A stretch of DNA of 12,054 bases from Candidatus Hydrogenedentes bacterium UBA2224. GTDB lineage: Bacteria; Hydrogenedentota; Hydrogenedentia; Hydrogenedentales; SLHB01. A program made the position numbers and the translations under genes. Below the pieces are notes generated by a model that did no database searches, had not been told where the DNA came from, and was given only the letters and a program-made list of their open reading frames with translations. Positions 1 to 7,646 of this stretch are shown piece after piece (position 1 is the first letter of the stretch; the number at the start of each line of letters is the position of its first letter). The stretch covers positions 56,676 through 68,729 of the forward strand of contig DDYW01000085.1 of NCBI GenBank assembly GCA_002348185.1. The letters run 5' to 3'.

Positions 1-1511
1 CGTAACGCGGCCATCGCCTCCATGAAACGGTGGTTGGCGGCCATGGCATCGGGCAGGATCCTCTCGGTATAGCGCGTGCACAGATCCTGAACGTTCCAAC
101 CCAGGTCCTCGACGCGTTCGTCGGGCACGCTCACCACGCGGCGCCAGTCGCCAAAATCGTATTCCCACCGGTCAAAATATCCGTTGGCATCGGTATCGAA
201 CATGCGAATTTCGCCCAGGGCGCCGAGTCCCGCGAAATGTCCCACCTGGAGCCAGCCTTCCCCGGCATGCTTGAGGTGGACGCGGCGGTCGACGTTGCTG
301 TAGTACAGCTCGCGTTTCTCCGCCGCTGCGAGGCTGTATTCTCGGCGCACGTTCCACCGCTGGTTCGGGCCGCCGGTGTTTTCCATAAACCGCCGCTCCC
401 AGGTCCAGAAGACCCCCTCCCACCGAAAATCCTGTTCCCGGTGCTCTCCGTAGCCGATGGCGATGGTGTCGTCGGTGTGTTCGTGCCAGCTGAAGCCGGT
501 TTCACGCGCGGCATAGGCATCGCAGATGCCGCGCAGATCCTCCCTGGGGGTTACGACCGTGACCTGCGGCGGCCGGCGCTTCGCGTTGAAATGTTCCATG
601 CCCGGGTAGTCGTATGGGGCGGCCCCGACGAGATTAAAGCCAAAATCGTAGTGGAGTGGCGCGGCGGCCGAACTGCCTCCGTCCACGTCAAAACTATATC
701 GGACATTGACGATGCCCATGCGGGCATGGGACGGTCCCCACGGCGCGGCAAAATGGGCGTAGTCGTTGGCGTAATCGGGATCGACGCCGGGGTCGTAGGT
801 CAGCGGCACCGCGCTGCACCGGACCACGACCTCGCTGAAGCCGTCGGCATCGGTGTCGTAGAACGCGAACGGGCATTCCGAGATCGGCGACCAGGTCCCC
901 GAGTTCGTGTTCAACTTGTTCATATAGACCATGCTGTCGCCGTAGGCGTCGCTTTCGAAGAAGCTCGGGCCGCCATATTCGTAACCGCTCAGGCTCCACA
1001 TGGAATCGTCGTCATCGAGGTCCATGCCGAACCAGCAGTAGCGGAGTTCGCCGTCGACAAAGTAGCGGATGTCCATCTCGTCCGGGTCGTTGTCGCCGTC
1101 GTTGTCGATGTAGTCGACCATGCGGTCCACGGCGCCGTCGCGGCCGTAGTCCGCGACATAACAATCAGAATCCCGGTCGCCGCCATTCGCTAGACTGCCG
1201 TCTTCGTCGTCGTCGAGCACGCACACGATGGCGTCGCGGGCGCGACCGCCGCGATCCGTAAACGTCTCGCGCCGCACGAGGATGCGGCCGTCACCGGTGA
1301 GGAAGGACTCCCCCACTTCCAGTACGGTCGCCTGGCCCCACCACGGCTTGGTGTCGAGCCGCAGCCCGCCGGTGGGCGTCAGGGCCGTCTCCCCCATCCA
1401 CCACGGCCCCTGCGCTTCCTGTCCGAGGCGCACTGGAGCCGGTTCCGCGGCCGACAACATGGCTGCCGCTAATACGAGGGTCAGTACGGATTGATTGAGC
1501 ATGTGCAGCAT
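1..1511 (-). CDS. Secreted Asp-rich protein of unknown family, 3' end beyond the window
   Basis: This frame is open from an ATG at 1511 to the left edge (503 residues visible, no stop). I do not recognise the family. Residues 1-22 look like a Sec signal peptide (hydrophobic core TLVLAAAMLS, then AA before EP). The mature part carries several Asp clusters that resemble EF-hand, TSP3 or FG-GAP calcium loops: residues 100-116, 136-147 (DNDGDNDPDEMD), 164-169, 219-226 (DTDADGFS) and 439-447 (DTDANGYFD). It is also rich in Trp and Tyr (PWWMG near 36, VFWTWERRF near 367), as in carbohydrate-binding extracellular proteins. The upstream AGAAAGGGAA supports the first ATG (about 10 nt spacing); a second ATG at 1502 is possible. 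It begins 46 nt after the stop of the lyase fusion gene on the same strand, so co-transcription is likely. I infer an exported Ca-binding protein working on the same polysaccharide; no catalytic motif is evident. Confidence 0.8.
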   Translation of the reverse strand, partial: MLHMLNQSVLTLVLAAAMLSAAEPAPVRLGQEAQGPWWMGETALTPTGGLRLDTKPWWGQATVLEVGESFLTGDGRILVRRETFTDRGGRARDAIVCVLDDDEDGSLANGGDRDSDCYVADYGRDGAVDRMVDYIDNDGDNDPDEMDIRYFVDGELRYCWFGMDLDDDDSMWSLSGYEYGGPSFFESDAYGDSMVYMNKLNTNSGTWSPISECPFAFYDTDADGFSEVVVRCSAVPLTYDPGVDPDYANDYAHFAAPWGPSHARMGIVNVRYSFDVDGGSSAAAPLHYDFGFNLVGAAPYDYPGMEHFNAKRRPPQVTVVTPREDLRGICDAYAARETGFSWHEHTDDTIAIGYGEHREQDFRWEGVFWTWERRFMENTGGPNQRWNVRREYSLAAAEKRELYYSNVDRRVHLKHAGEGWLQVGHFAGLGALGEIRMFDTDANGYFDRWEYDFGDWRRVVSVPDERVEDLGWNVQDLCTRYTERILPDAMAANHRFMEAMAAL

Positions 1512-1557
1512 GGTATTGGATTCCCTTTCTGAAATTCCAAACGCGATTCCGGCGTGT

Positions 1558-4500
1558 TCAAGGAACCAGGGAGTTCAGATACTCTTCGAGGTTAGTATAG
1601 CCATCGCCGTCAGCATCCTCCGCGCCGTCCCGGTCACTCTGCGGGTCCAGCCCGTGTTTGCGTTCCCAGGGGTCGGGCATGCCGTCGTGATCGGTATCGT
1701 CCGGCGCCGCACACGAAGTCAGTACCGGCCAGCCTCCCACGGCCGTTTGAGAATCGATGAGGCCCTTTCCCCCACCGGCATAGGTTTCGCCGTAGTGGGC
1801 CGTGCCGGAGCGAATCTCGCGGATGATGCGCTGGTCGACGGCGTCACGCCGCAACGAACAGCCCGCCTGCCGGAGGACGGCCCGGAAAGCCTTTCGGGCG
1901 GAGTCCGTCTTTACGGGAGCCGCCGTGAAGGGCGTGTGCGCGCGCAGCGTCTCTTCGTTGGCATCGCCATCGGGGGCATAGTCGATGCCGCCGGCCCAGT
2001 TATCGTTTGTGATGCTGGGGAAGCCCCACACAAAGTTGCCATCGCAATACATGGCGCCCCGGGGGTCCTTCTGTAAAAAGATGCGATCTCGAACGCCCGG
2101 GGACGTCGCGGGACCGTATTTAAGGTAGTTATTGACCCAGTTCCGCGGCCACATCTCGCCGCCATAGGCGCTGTTGAATCCCCAGTTGTAGATGACGTTG
2201 TTTCGGAAGTCGAGCAGGCCGGAATCCTTGTTTCCGGAGGCCCGGGGATTGCGGCTGCTGTGATGGGCCAGGATGTTGTGGTGGAATGAGCCTCCCGGCC
2301 CGCCCCAGAGCCCGCCGTAACCGTGGGCGCCCTTCTTGTGCAGCGATTTGGTGAGGCTTTCCGTGACCATGCACCATTGCACCGTGAGGTTGGATGCCTT
2401 GTTGATGGAGAGGGTTTCGTCGACGCCCCAGCTCACGGAACAGTGGTCGATGAGGATATGATCGCCCGACCCGCCCAGGGCATCCTGTTCTTCGCGCATC
2501 TCGTCGCCCGGACGCACCCGGAGGTACCGGACGATGACGTGCTGCGTGTCAAAACTGAACTGGTAGTTCTTCAGACAGATGCCGTCCCCGGGGGCGGTCT
2601 GACCCGCGATGGTGATGAAGGGATGCTCTATCTCCAGTTCGGATTTGAGCTCGATAGTGCCCGAGAGCCGAAACACGACCGTGCGCGGACCTTCGGCCTC
2701 GCAGGCCGCGCGAAGACTTCCCGGACCGCTGTCATTGAGATTGGTGACCTCGAACACCTTGCCGCCCCGTCCGCCGATGGTGTACTTGCCAAATCCCTCC
2801 GCTCCAGGGAACGCGGGGGCGCGGTCCGGCCTCAGGTTCTTGAGCGTGACCGTCCCGGCCCGGGTATCGTGGACCAGGTCTCCCCGCCACCCGTCCGGGA
2901 GGCGCAGTTCGGAGAAGCGGCCTTCCAGGGCGGTCAGACCCGGCCCGATAAGGAGCAGCTCGCTGTTCTCGTGGGGTTCGATGCGGCCGGCAAACCGCAC
3001 GTTCACCGCGCCGTCCAACCGCCATTTTCCGCGCTGGATCGGGTTCAGCACGCGGTCGTGCGTGACATCGAACCGGGTGTCCGGGCCGGCCGTTCGCCAT
3101 TCGGCATCGCCAGTAACCGGCGGCAAGCGGTTCTCCGCGCACAGACTGTTCAGATACTCCTCAAGGTTCGTGTACCCGTCGCCATCGCGATCCTCGTTGC
3201 CGTCAGACGCGCAGTCCGGGTCGAGCCGCCGCGAAGACTCCCAGGCATCCGGCATGCCATCGCGGTCGGTGTCCACGGGCGCGGGGACCGAATTCAGCAG
3301 CGGCCAGCCTCCGACCTCATCCTGCGAATCGATGAGGCGGCCCTGACCGTTTCGCACATTCTCGATGACGCGGACGTCCACGGCGTCTCGCTGCAACGCC
3401 ATGCCCGCCCTGGCCAGCACCAGTTCGCAGGCCTCCGCGGCGGACTGAGTCTCGGGCGTGTAATCGCCAATCTCAAACGTCTGAGCCACCCTCCAGTCCT
3501 CGAGCGTTCCGTCGTAGCGATACTTGCCCTGGCCCAGCCATCGCTCAAAATCGACGGCGGCATAATTGTCGCAGGTGAGGTCGTCCCGGCCTTCGAACAC
3601 GTTACCGGCCATGTATCCGTGGGCCTGTTTGGACACGAGCGTCTTCATCGCGATGGGCAGGGCGGCGACATCGGTTTCGGGTCCCGGTTTGAAGTAATTG
3701 TTGATGAGATTGGTCTGGCTGTCGGTCACATTCGCGGCGCCGGACCAGTTGTAGACGACATTGTTCCGGAAATCGACAATGACCTCCGGTTTTCTTTCGT
3801 TGCCGCCAATGGTGGGATGGCGGTCGCGGCTTGTCGAGAACAGGTTGTGATGAATGCTGATGTTGCTTCGGGGTTGCCGGAACGACGCGCACATGGCGTG
3901 CGGTCCCTTGGGATGGATGCTGTTGTTCAACGCCTCGCTGAGAATGCACCACTGCATCGTGTAGTTTGTGCACCCGCGCATGTCCTGATTGCCGTCGATG
4001 CCCCAGCTCAAGGAGCAATGGTCGATGACCACGTTGTCGGAAAAGTCGACGGTCATCACATCAGGACCCGAGGGCGGTTTGTTCTTGTCCCCCAATCGCA
4101 GTCGGAGATAACGGAGTACGATGTCGCGGCAGGATTTGAGTTGAAGACCGTGATCCTTAATCGTAATACCGTCGCCGGGGGCGGTCTGTCCTGCCAGAGT
4201 CATATTGGCTTTGTTCTCAATGCGCAGCGGCGACTGGAGTTCGATGGTCCCGGCAACATCAAACACGATCGTCCTCGGACCTGCCGCGGTGGCGATACCC
4301 TCGCGCAGCGAGCCCGGCCCGGAATCGGCCAGGGTGGTCACATGATAGACATCCCCGCCCCGCCCGCCCCGGGTCCACTTCCCGAATCCCTCCGCGCCGG
4401 GAAACGCCGGAACCGGGCCATGACTGGGAACGAGCGCCTTCTTGAGAGGCAGTTCCGTGCGCGATATGGCCGCTGCGAACAGCCGGGCGACCGCCCGCGC

Positions 4501-5199
4501 CCCCTCTTCCCGCAGATGCGTGTTGTCGGCACTGCCGTCCGGATAGTTCGGGAACGCTCTGCCGGGCAGGTTCATGAACAGGAGGCTGGTCTGTTCCCGG
4601 CCGAGACTTTCAAAGAACCTCCCGGTCAACGCGTGCAGATCGACCAGGGGGGCCTCCATCTCCCTGGCGACGTCGCGGGCCGCCTCGGGATACCCTCCCA
4701 GGGTGTCTGATATCGCGGTATCGTCCGTCCAGGCATTTCGATAAATGGAAGTCAGCACGATGGGGGTGGCCCCGCGCGCCCGCGCATCCTGAATGTAGGT
4801 CTTCAGGTACTGCCGGTAGGTGGTGTCGGGATCAGTGTATCGCTCCGGATCCTCCACTTTTGCATCGTTGTGCCCGAACTGGATCAGGACGTAGTCCCCG
4901 CGGCGCAGCTGGTTTACGATCTCGCCCCAGGCGCCTTCTTCCAGGAAGCTCCTGGCGCTGCGCCCGCTTCGCGCCCTGTTCTCGACTTGCAGGGTTTCGG
5001 CGTCGAAGAATTCCTGCAGCTGTTGGGCCCAGCCCGTCAAGGGGTAGCGATCCAGAGGATAGGAGGCAGCCGTGGAATCCCCAATTACGTAGAGCCTCTG
5101 AGCAGCACCGGCATCGGTCTGCAGACCGCACAGCCCCCAGAGCAAAAGCATGGACACGAGCGCAGCGCGAAGTCTGTCCGGTGAGGCAATACGTAGCAT
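1558..5199 (-). CDS. Secreted trimodular enzyme: rhamnogalacturonan-acetylesterase-like SGNH domain plus two pectate lyase (PL1-like) domains
   Basis: The protein has 1213 aa from the ATG at 5199, which is preceded by AAGGA with 7 nt spacing; an upstream ATG at 5256 would give 19 extra residues but bury the signal peptide. Residues 1-32 are a Sec signal (SMLLLWGLCGL core). Residues about 35-246 are an SGNH/GDSL esterase of the CE12 type: GDST with Ser42, GHND at 109-112 and DNTH at 225-228. Residues about 264-640 and 794-1165 are two pectate-lyase beta-helix domains. Each opens with AFPGAEGFGK and GGRGG, has AGQTAPGDGI, an IDHCS.SWG block, and an R-x-P motif (RHP at 460, RNP at 983) matching the catalytic arginine site of PL1. 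Each ends in a TSP3-like Asp tail closing with DGDGYTNLEEYLNSL (642-683 and 1167-1211). A Leu/Gly-rich linker of about 105 residues (688-793) separates the halves. Inferred role: deacetylate and cleave pectin or rhamnogalacturonan outside the cell. The modular reading is strong; the exact substrate is uncertain. Confidence 0.93.
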   Translation of the reverse strand: MLRIASPDRLRAALVSMLLLWGLCGLQTDAGAAQRLYVIGDSTAASYPLDRYPLTGWAQQLQEFFDAETLQVENRARSGRSARSFLEEGAWGEIVNQLRRGDYVLIQFGHNDAKVEDPERYTDPDTTYRQYLKTYIQDARARGATPIVLTSIYRNAWTDDTAISDTLGGYPEAARDVAREMEAPLVDLHALTGRFFESLGREQTSLLFMNLPGRAFPNYPDGSADNTHLREEGARAVARLFAAAISRTELPLKKALVPSHGPVPAFPGAEGFGKWTRGGRGGDVYHVTTLADSGPGSLREGIATAAGPRTIVFDVAGTIELQSPLRIENKANMTLAGQTAPGDGITIKDHGLQLKSCRDIVLRYLRLRLGDKNKPPSGPDVMTVDFSDNVVIDHCSLSWGIDGNQDMRGCTNYTMQWCILSEALNNSIHPKGPHAMCASFRQPRSNISIHHNLFSTSRDRHPTIGGNERKPEVIVDFRNNVVYNWSGAANVTDSQTNLINNYFKPGPETDVAALPIAMKTLVSKQAHGYMAGNVFEGRDDLTCDNYAAVDFERWLGQGKYRYDGTLEDWRVAQTFEIGDYTPETQSAAEACELVLARAGMALQRDAVDVRVIENVRNGQGRLIDSQDEVGGWPLLNSVPAPVDTDRDGMPDAWESSRRLDPDCASDGNEDRDGDGYTNLEEYLNSLCAENRLPPVTGDAEWRTAGPDTRFDVTHDRVLNPIQRGKWRLDGAVNVRFAGRIEPHENSELLLIGPGLTALEGRFSELRLPDGWRGDLVHDTRAGTVTLKNLRPDRAPAFPGAEGFGKYTIGGRGGKVFEVTNLNDSGPGSLRAACEAEGPRTVVFRLSGTIELKSELEIEHPFITIAGQTAPGDGICLKNYQFSFDTQHVIVRYLRVRPGDEMREEQDALGGSGDHILIDHCSVSWGVDETLSINKASNLTVQWCMVTESLTKSLHKKGAHGYGGLWGGPGGSFHHNILAHHSSRNPRASGNKDSGLLDFRNNVIYNWGFNSAYGGEMWPRNWVNNYLKYGPATSPGVRDRIFLQKDPRGAMYCDGNFVWGFPSITNDNWAGGIDYAPDGDANEETLRAHTPFTAAPVKTDSARKAFRAVLRQAGCSLRRDAVDQRIIREIRSGTAHYGETYAGGGKGLIDSQTAVGGWPVLTSCAAPDDTDHDGMPDPWERKHGLDPQSDRDGAEDADGDGYTNLEEYLNSLVP

Positions 5200-5319
5200 C
5201 GGCGGATCCTTGCTGGTTAGGACTCTGGACGCAGCGCGCGGCGCCCGGGGACCCATTGTAACCGAAGCGGGCGACTGGGGTCGCGTTGATCGTTATGGGG
5301 CTTCTTCTTCTGTTTGTGT

Positions 5320-5325
5320 ATTATA
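5320..5325 (-). promoter_or_regulatory. Candidate -10 element for the lyase fusion gene
   Basis: On the minus strand these bases read TATAAT, a perfect sigma-70 -10 hexamer, within the only AT-rich patch of the divergent gap. The matching -35 is weak (GTGTGT at 17 bp spacing). The implied transcript would have a 5' leader of about 110 nt before the ATG at 5199. The same patch reads TATTAT on the plus strand at 5319-5324 and could serve the divergent gene, but I find no convincing -35 there either. Confidence 0.35.
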
Positions 5326-5401
5326 TGGCGTCGGCCACTCAGACACACGGCACCGTTGCGTGACGGCTGATGTTGCGCCCTGGCAGAGAACAATGAACCG
5401 T

Positions 5402-5419
5402 TCCCGGCGGCTGCCGGGA
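5402..5419 (+). promoter_or_regulatory. Perfect stem-loop in the leader of the SGNH hydrolase gene
   Basis: TCCCGGC (5402-5408) and GCCGGGA (5413-5419) form a perfect 7-bp, GC-rich stem with the loop GGCT. The hairpin ends 16 nt before the AAGGAG ribosome binding site at 5436. It also lies inside a 14-codon open frame (5393-5437). No U-tract follows, so it is not an intrinsic terminator. A role in mRNA stability or translation control is possible but not shown by the sequence. Confidence 0.4.
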
Positions 5420-5449
5420 CTAACCGCTAAATCTTAAGGAGTGTACGAA

Positions 5450-6226
5450 ATGAACACTGCTGAGCCGAGCCCAGGATGCACGCGCCGTAATCTGATTCAA
5501 TGCGGGGTTGCCGCCGCGACCATTTCGGCACTGTCCGGGGCCGCAATACGCTCGCATGCGGCCGAAGCCGCGCCGGACGCCCCCCTCGCGCAGGACGACG
5601 TCATTCTGTTTCAGGGCGACTCGATCACGGATGCGGGACGGGACAAAAATATCGCCGCTGCCAACGACTTTCGCGCACTGGGCCAGGGGTATGCGAACAT
5701 GATCGCGTCGGCTCTGCTGGGCAAACACGCGGGCCTGCGGCTCCAGTGTTACAGCCGAGGAATCAGCGGCAACAAGGTGCCCGATCTGCAAGCTCGCTGG
5801 CAGACGGATGCGGTCGACCTGAAACCCGCGGTGTTGAGCATTCTCATCGGGGTCAACGATCTCTGGCACAAACTGGCGGGGAACTACAACGGCACCGTGG
5901 CGGACTATGAGCAGGGTTTCACGCGGCTTCTGGCCGATACGCGCTCGGCGCTTCCGAAGACCCGGCTGGTGATTTGTGAACCCTTCGTGCTGAAGTGCGG
6001 CGCGGTGAACGAGGAATGGTTCCCGGAATTCACGGAACGCCGGGCGGTGGCCAAACGGGTTGCGGAGGCGGCCGGCGCCACGTGGGTGCCGTTCCAGACG
6101 ATGTTCGACGGAGCAATTAACGAGCTGATGCCTCCGGAGTACTGGGCCGGCGACGGGGTCCACCCCACCATGGCCGGCCATGCGCTGATGGCGAAGACGT
6201 GGCTGGACGTGACCAGACTGGGGTGA
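5450..6226 (+). CDS. Tat-exported SGNH/GDSL hydrolase (lipase/acylhydrolase or carbohydrate deacetylase type)
   Basis: The protein has 258 aa. The ATG at 5450 follows AAGGAG (5436-5441) with 8 nt spacing; the in-frame GTG at 5441 overlaps that site and is excluded. The N-terminus has twin arginines (TRRNLIQ, residues 11-17), a mildly hydrophobic Ala-rich stretch and a likely cleavage site after SHAAEA, so Tat export is inferred. All SGNH blocks are present: FQGDSIT with Ser58, GISGN at 104-108, GVND at 134-137 with Asn136, and DGVHPT with Asp235 and His238. It is a single-domain enzyme of normal length for the family. It diverges from the lyase fusion gene and faces the oxidoreductase gene tail to tail with a 92-nt gap. 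Removal of acetyl or other ester groups from pectic or other glycans is an inference from context; SGNH enzymes vary widely in substrate. Confidence 0.92.
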   Translation: MNTAEPSPGCTRRNLIQCGVAAATISALSGAAIRSHAAEAAPDAPLAQDDVILFQGDSITDAGRDKNIAAANDFRALGQGYANMIASALLGKHAGLRLQCYSRGISGNKVPDLQARWQTDAVDLKPAVLSILIGVNDLWHKLAGNYNGTVADYEQGFTRLLADTRSALPKTRLVICEPFVLKCGAVNEEWFPEFTERRAVAKRVAEAAGATWVPFQTMFDGAINELMPPEYWAGDGVHPTMAGHALMAKTWLDVTRLG

Positions 6227-6318
6227 GCCGCGCCTGACAGGAGCCTGTTGCAGCGTCTCTGAACTGGGCCCCCACTCCGCCCAACACTGATTTCCGTGCT
6301 TTGGAAACGGCGGGAGGA

Positions 6319-7500
6319 TCATGCCCAGCGCGTGAGGGGGTGAGAACGGTCGGCCAGGGGCAGGGTCACGCGCCCGCCCTGGACGCACGATTCAAACACG
6401 GCTTGAATCATCTCCCACGACACGAGACCGTCGTGAATGCTGAACGCCGGTTGGCGTCCCTCCTCGATGGCGGCAATGAGGTCGTCCGTGATGATCTTGT
6501 TGCGTTCGCGCTGGAGATCTGTCATTTCAACGGTGGGGGCATTCGGAAGCGGCGCCCAGTTGGCGGCCTTAGCTCCCGGCGCCCAGGTGGGGTCGCCGAA
6601 CCAGTGGACGCTCGCGGTGTTGTCGCCGGGGAGGATGCGGATGGACACGATGCCGCGGCTACCGTGGAGGTCGAGGCCGAAACGGCCGCCGTTTCCATCG
6701 GGATTCTTCATGGAATCGAAGTACCCCGCGGCGCCTCCCTCAAACCCGTATATGGCGTGAATACGATCGCCCACGACGGGCCCGAGCGGCTCGGTGGCCT
6801 CACGCACATCGGCCGGGCCGGCCGGACGGCCGTCGACCGTGACATCGGCGGCGCACCAGGCGGGCGAACCGCCCATAAAGAAGCGCATCAGGTCGAGGAC
6901 GTGCGTGCCGAGCACAATAAGGTCTTCGCCCCCGGCGCGATGGTCTTCCTTGCCGCGGGCGCGCGCCTCCAGCACCGTGCCGATGAGTCCCTGTTCACAG
7001 ACCAGCTTCTTCGCGTGCTGCACCTGGGGCATACCCCGAAAGTTATAGGCGATGGCCCATTTCAGGTTCCTGGCATCGACCGCGGCGACCATGTCGTCGC
7101 CGCTTGTGAGGCTGTCGCAGAAAGGCTTCTCAATAAAGCCGTGGGCGCCGATCTCGGCGCACGCCAGAAGATACTCGCGGTGTTTCACGGTCCACCGGGG
7201 CCCTATCGCGACCAGGTCGGGCCGTTCCTTTTCGAGCATTTCGCGATAATCGGCGTAGGTGCGTTCCACGCCAAGCTCCGAGGCGCGTTGCGCCCGTCCC
7301 GCCTCATCCGGGTCGGCCAGGGCGACGGTGGCCACGTCGTCCCGCAGCGCAAATGCGTACTGGATGCTGTGGCCATAGCCGCCTGACGCGGTGTCGCCGA
7401 TGATACAGGCTTTGTACTTTTTCGTAGACGCCGCGCGGACTGATGCAGTCGCGACGATTGCGGACGACGCCGCGATGAACTGTCGGCGGTTGAGACGCAT
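6319..7500 (-). CDS. Gfo/Idh/MocA family oxidoreductase with Tat signal
   Basis: The 393-aa protein starts at an ATG preceded by GGAGG with 7 nt spacing. Residues 1-24 form a Tat-type leader (NRRQFIAAS, then AIVATASVRA). The N-terminal Rossmann fold follows, with an expanded dinucleotide loop (IIGDTASGGYGH, 33-44) in place of plain GxGxxG, the LADPD strand end at 61-65, and the EKP motif of the family at 124-126. In the C-terminal domain, RGKED (182-186) and GGEDLIVLGTH with VLD (190-203) hold the His200 and Asp203 region expected near the active site. Such exported members are common in polysaccharide-degrading Planctomycetota-like bacteria. The likely role is NAD(P)-dependent oxidation or reduction of a sugar or polyol; the substrate is unknown. 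It has its own promoter and lies 146 nt after the sulfotransferase stop. Confidence 0.93.
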   Translation of the reverse strand: MRLNRRQFIAASSAIVATASVRAASTKKYKACIIGDTASGGYGHSIQYAFALRDDVATVALADPDEAGRAQRASELGVERTYADYREMLEKERPDLVAIGPRWTVKHREYLLACAEIGAHGFIEKPFCDSLTSGDDMVAAVDARNLKWAIAYNFRGMPQVQHAKKLVCEQGLIGTVLEARARGKEDHRAGGEDLIVLGTHVLDLMRFFMGGSPAWCAADVTVDGRPAGPADVREATEPLGPVVGDRIHAIYGFEGGAAGYFDSMKNPDGNGGRFGLDLHGSRGIVSIRILPGDNTASVHWFGDPTWAPGAKAANWAPLPNAPTVEMTDLQRERNKIITDDLIAAIEEGRQPAFSIHDGLVSWEMIQAVFESCVQGGRVTLPLADRSHPLTRWA

Positions 7501-7536
7501 GTCCGATCCTCCGGGTTGTCGAATTCCATTTGCGGC

Positions 7537-7565
7537 AGCATAGGCGGGCCGTGGAACGTCGTCAA
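7537..7565 (-). promoter_or_regulatory. Sigma-70-like promoter of the oxidoreductase gene
   Basis: On the minus strand TTGACG (7565-7560) is followed after exactly 17 bp by TATGCT (7542-7537). This matches 5 of 6 and 4 of 6 consensus bases. Transcription would begin near 7530, giving a leader of about 30 nt that ends with the GGAGG ribosome binding site. The element suggests the oxidoreductase is transcribed separately from the upstream sulfotransferase, although read-through remains possible because no clear terminator lies between them. Confidence 0.55.
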
Positions 7566-7646
7566 GCGAACATATTCAGGCCCGTGAGGCTCCGACGCTG
7601 CGGGCTGCCGCGAGAAATTTCAATGAGGGCTCGCCTTGCGCAGATC

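Larger units (their letters stand above)
5200..5449. promoter_or_regulatory. Divergent intergenic region between two SGNH/lyase genes
   Basis: This 250-nt gap separates the start of the minus-strand lyase fusion gene from the plus-strand SGNH hydrolase gene, so both promoters should lie here. It is GC-rich except for an AT patch around 5319-5326 that offers -10-like hexamers on both strands. Near its right end it contains a perfect stem-loop and a 14-codon open frame just before the ribosome binding site of the plus-strand gene. I see no recognisable operator sequence for a known regulator. Confidence 0.6.

Noticed and set aside
30..1193. Plus-strand open frame of 387 codons
   Set aside because: It is antisense to the edge gene, which has a signal peptide, a ribosome binding site and Asp motifs. 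The Val/Ala-rich product is what GAC and GGC codons give when read in reverse.
2323..4710. Plus-strand open frame of 795 codons
   Set aside because: It lies wholly opposite the esterase-lyase fusion, whose family motifs are unmistakable. No ribosome binding site or recognisable domain is present on this strand.
6227..6318. Terminator in the tail-to-tail gap
   Set aside because: Only weak hairpins are visible (ACAG-GAGC-CTGT near 6237 and TTTCC/GGAAA at 6291-6307), with no GC-rich stem plus T-tract.
5420..6388. Minus-strand open frame of 322 codons
   Set aside because: It is antisense to the SGNH hydrolase with all four conserved blocks; the product has no family features.
6301..7386. Plus-strand open frame of 361 codons
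   Set aside because: It is antisense to the oxidoreductase gene, which has a promoter, a GGAGG site and a Tat leader.
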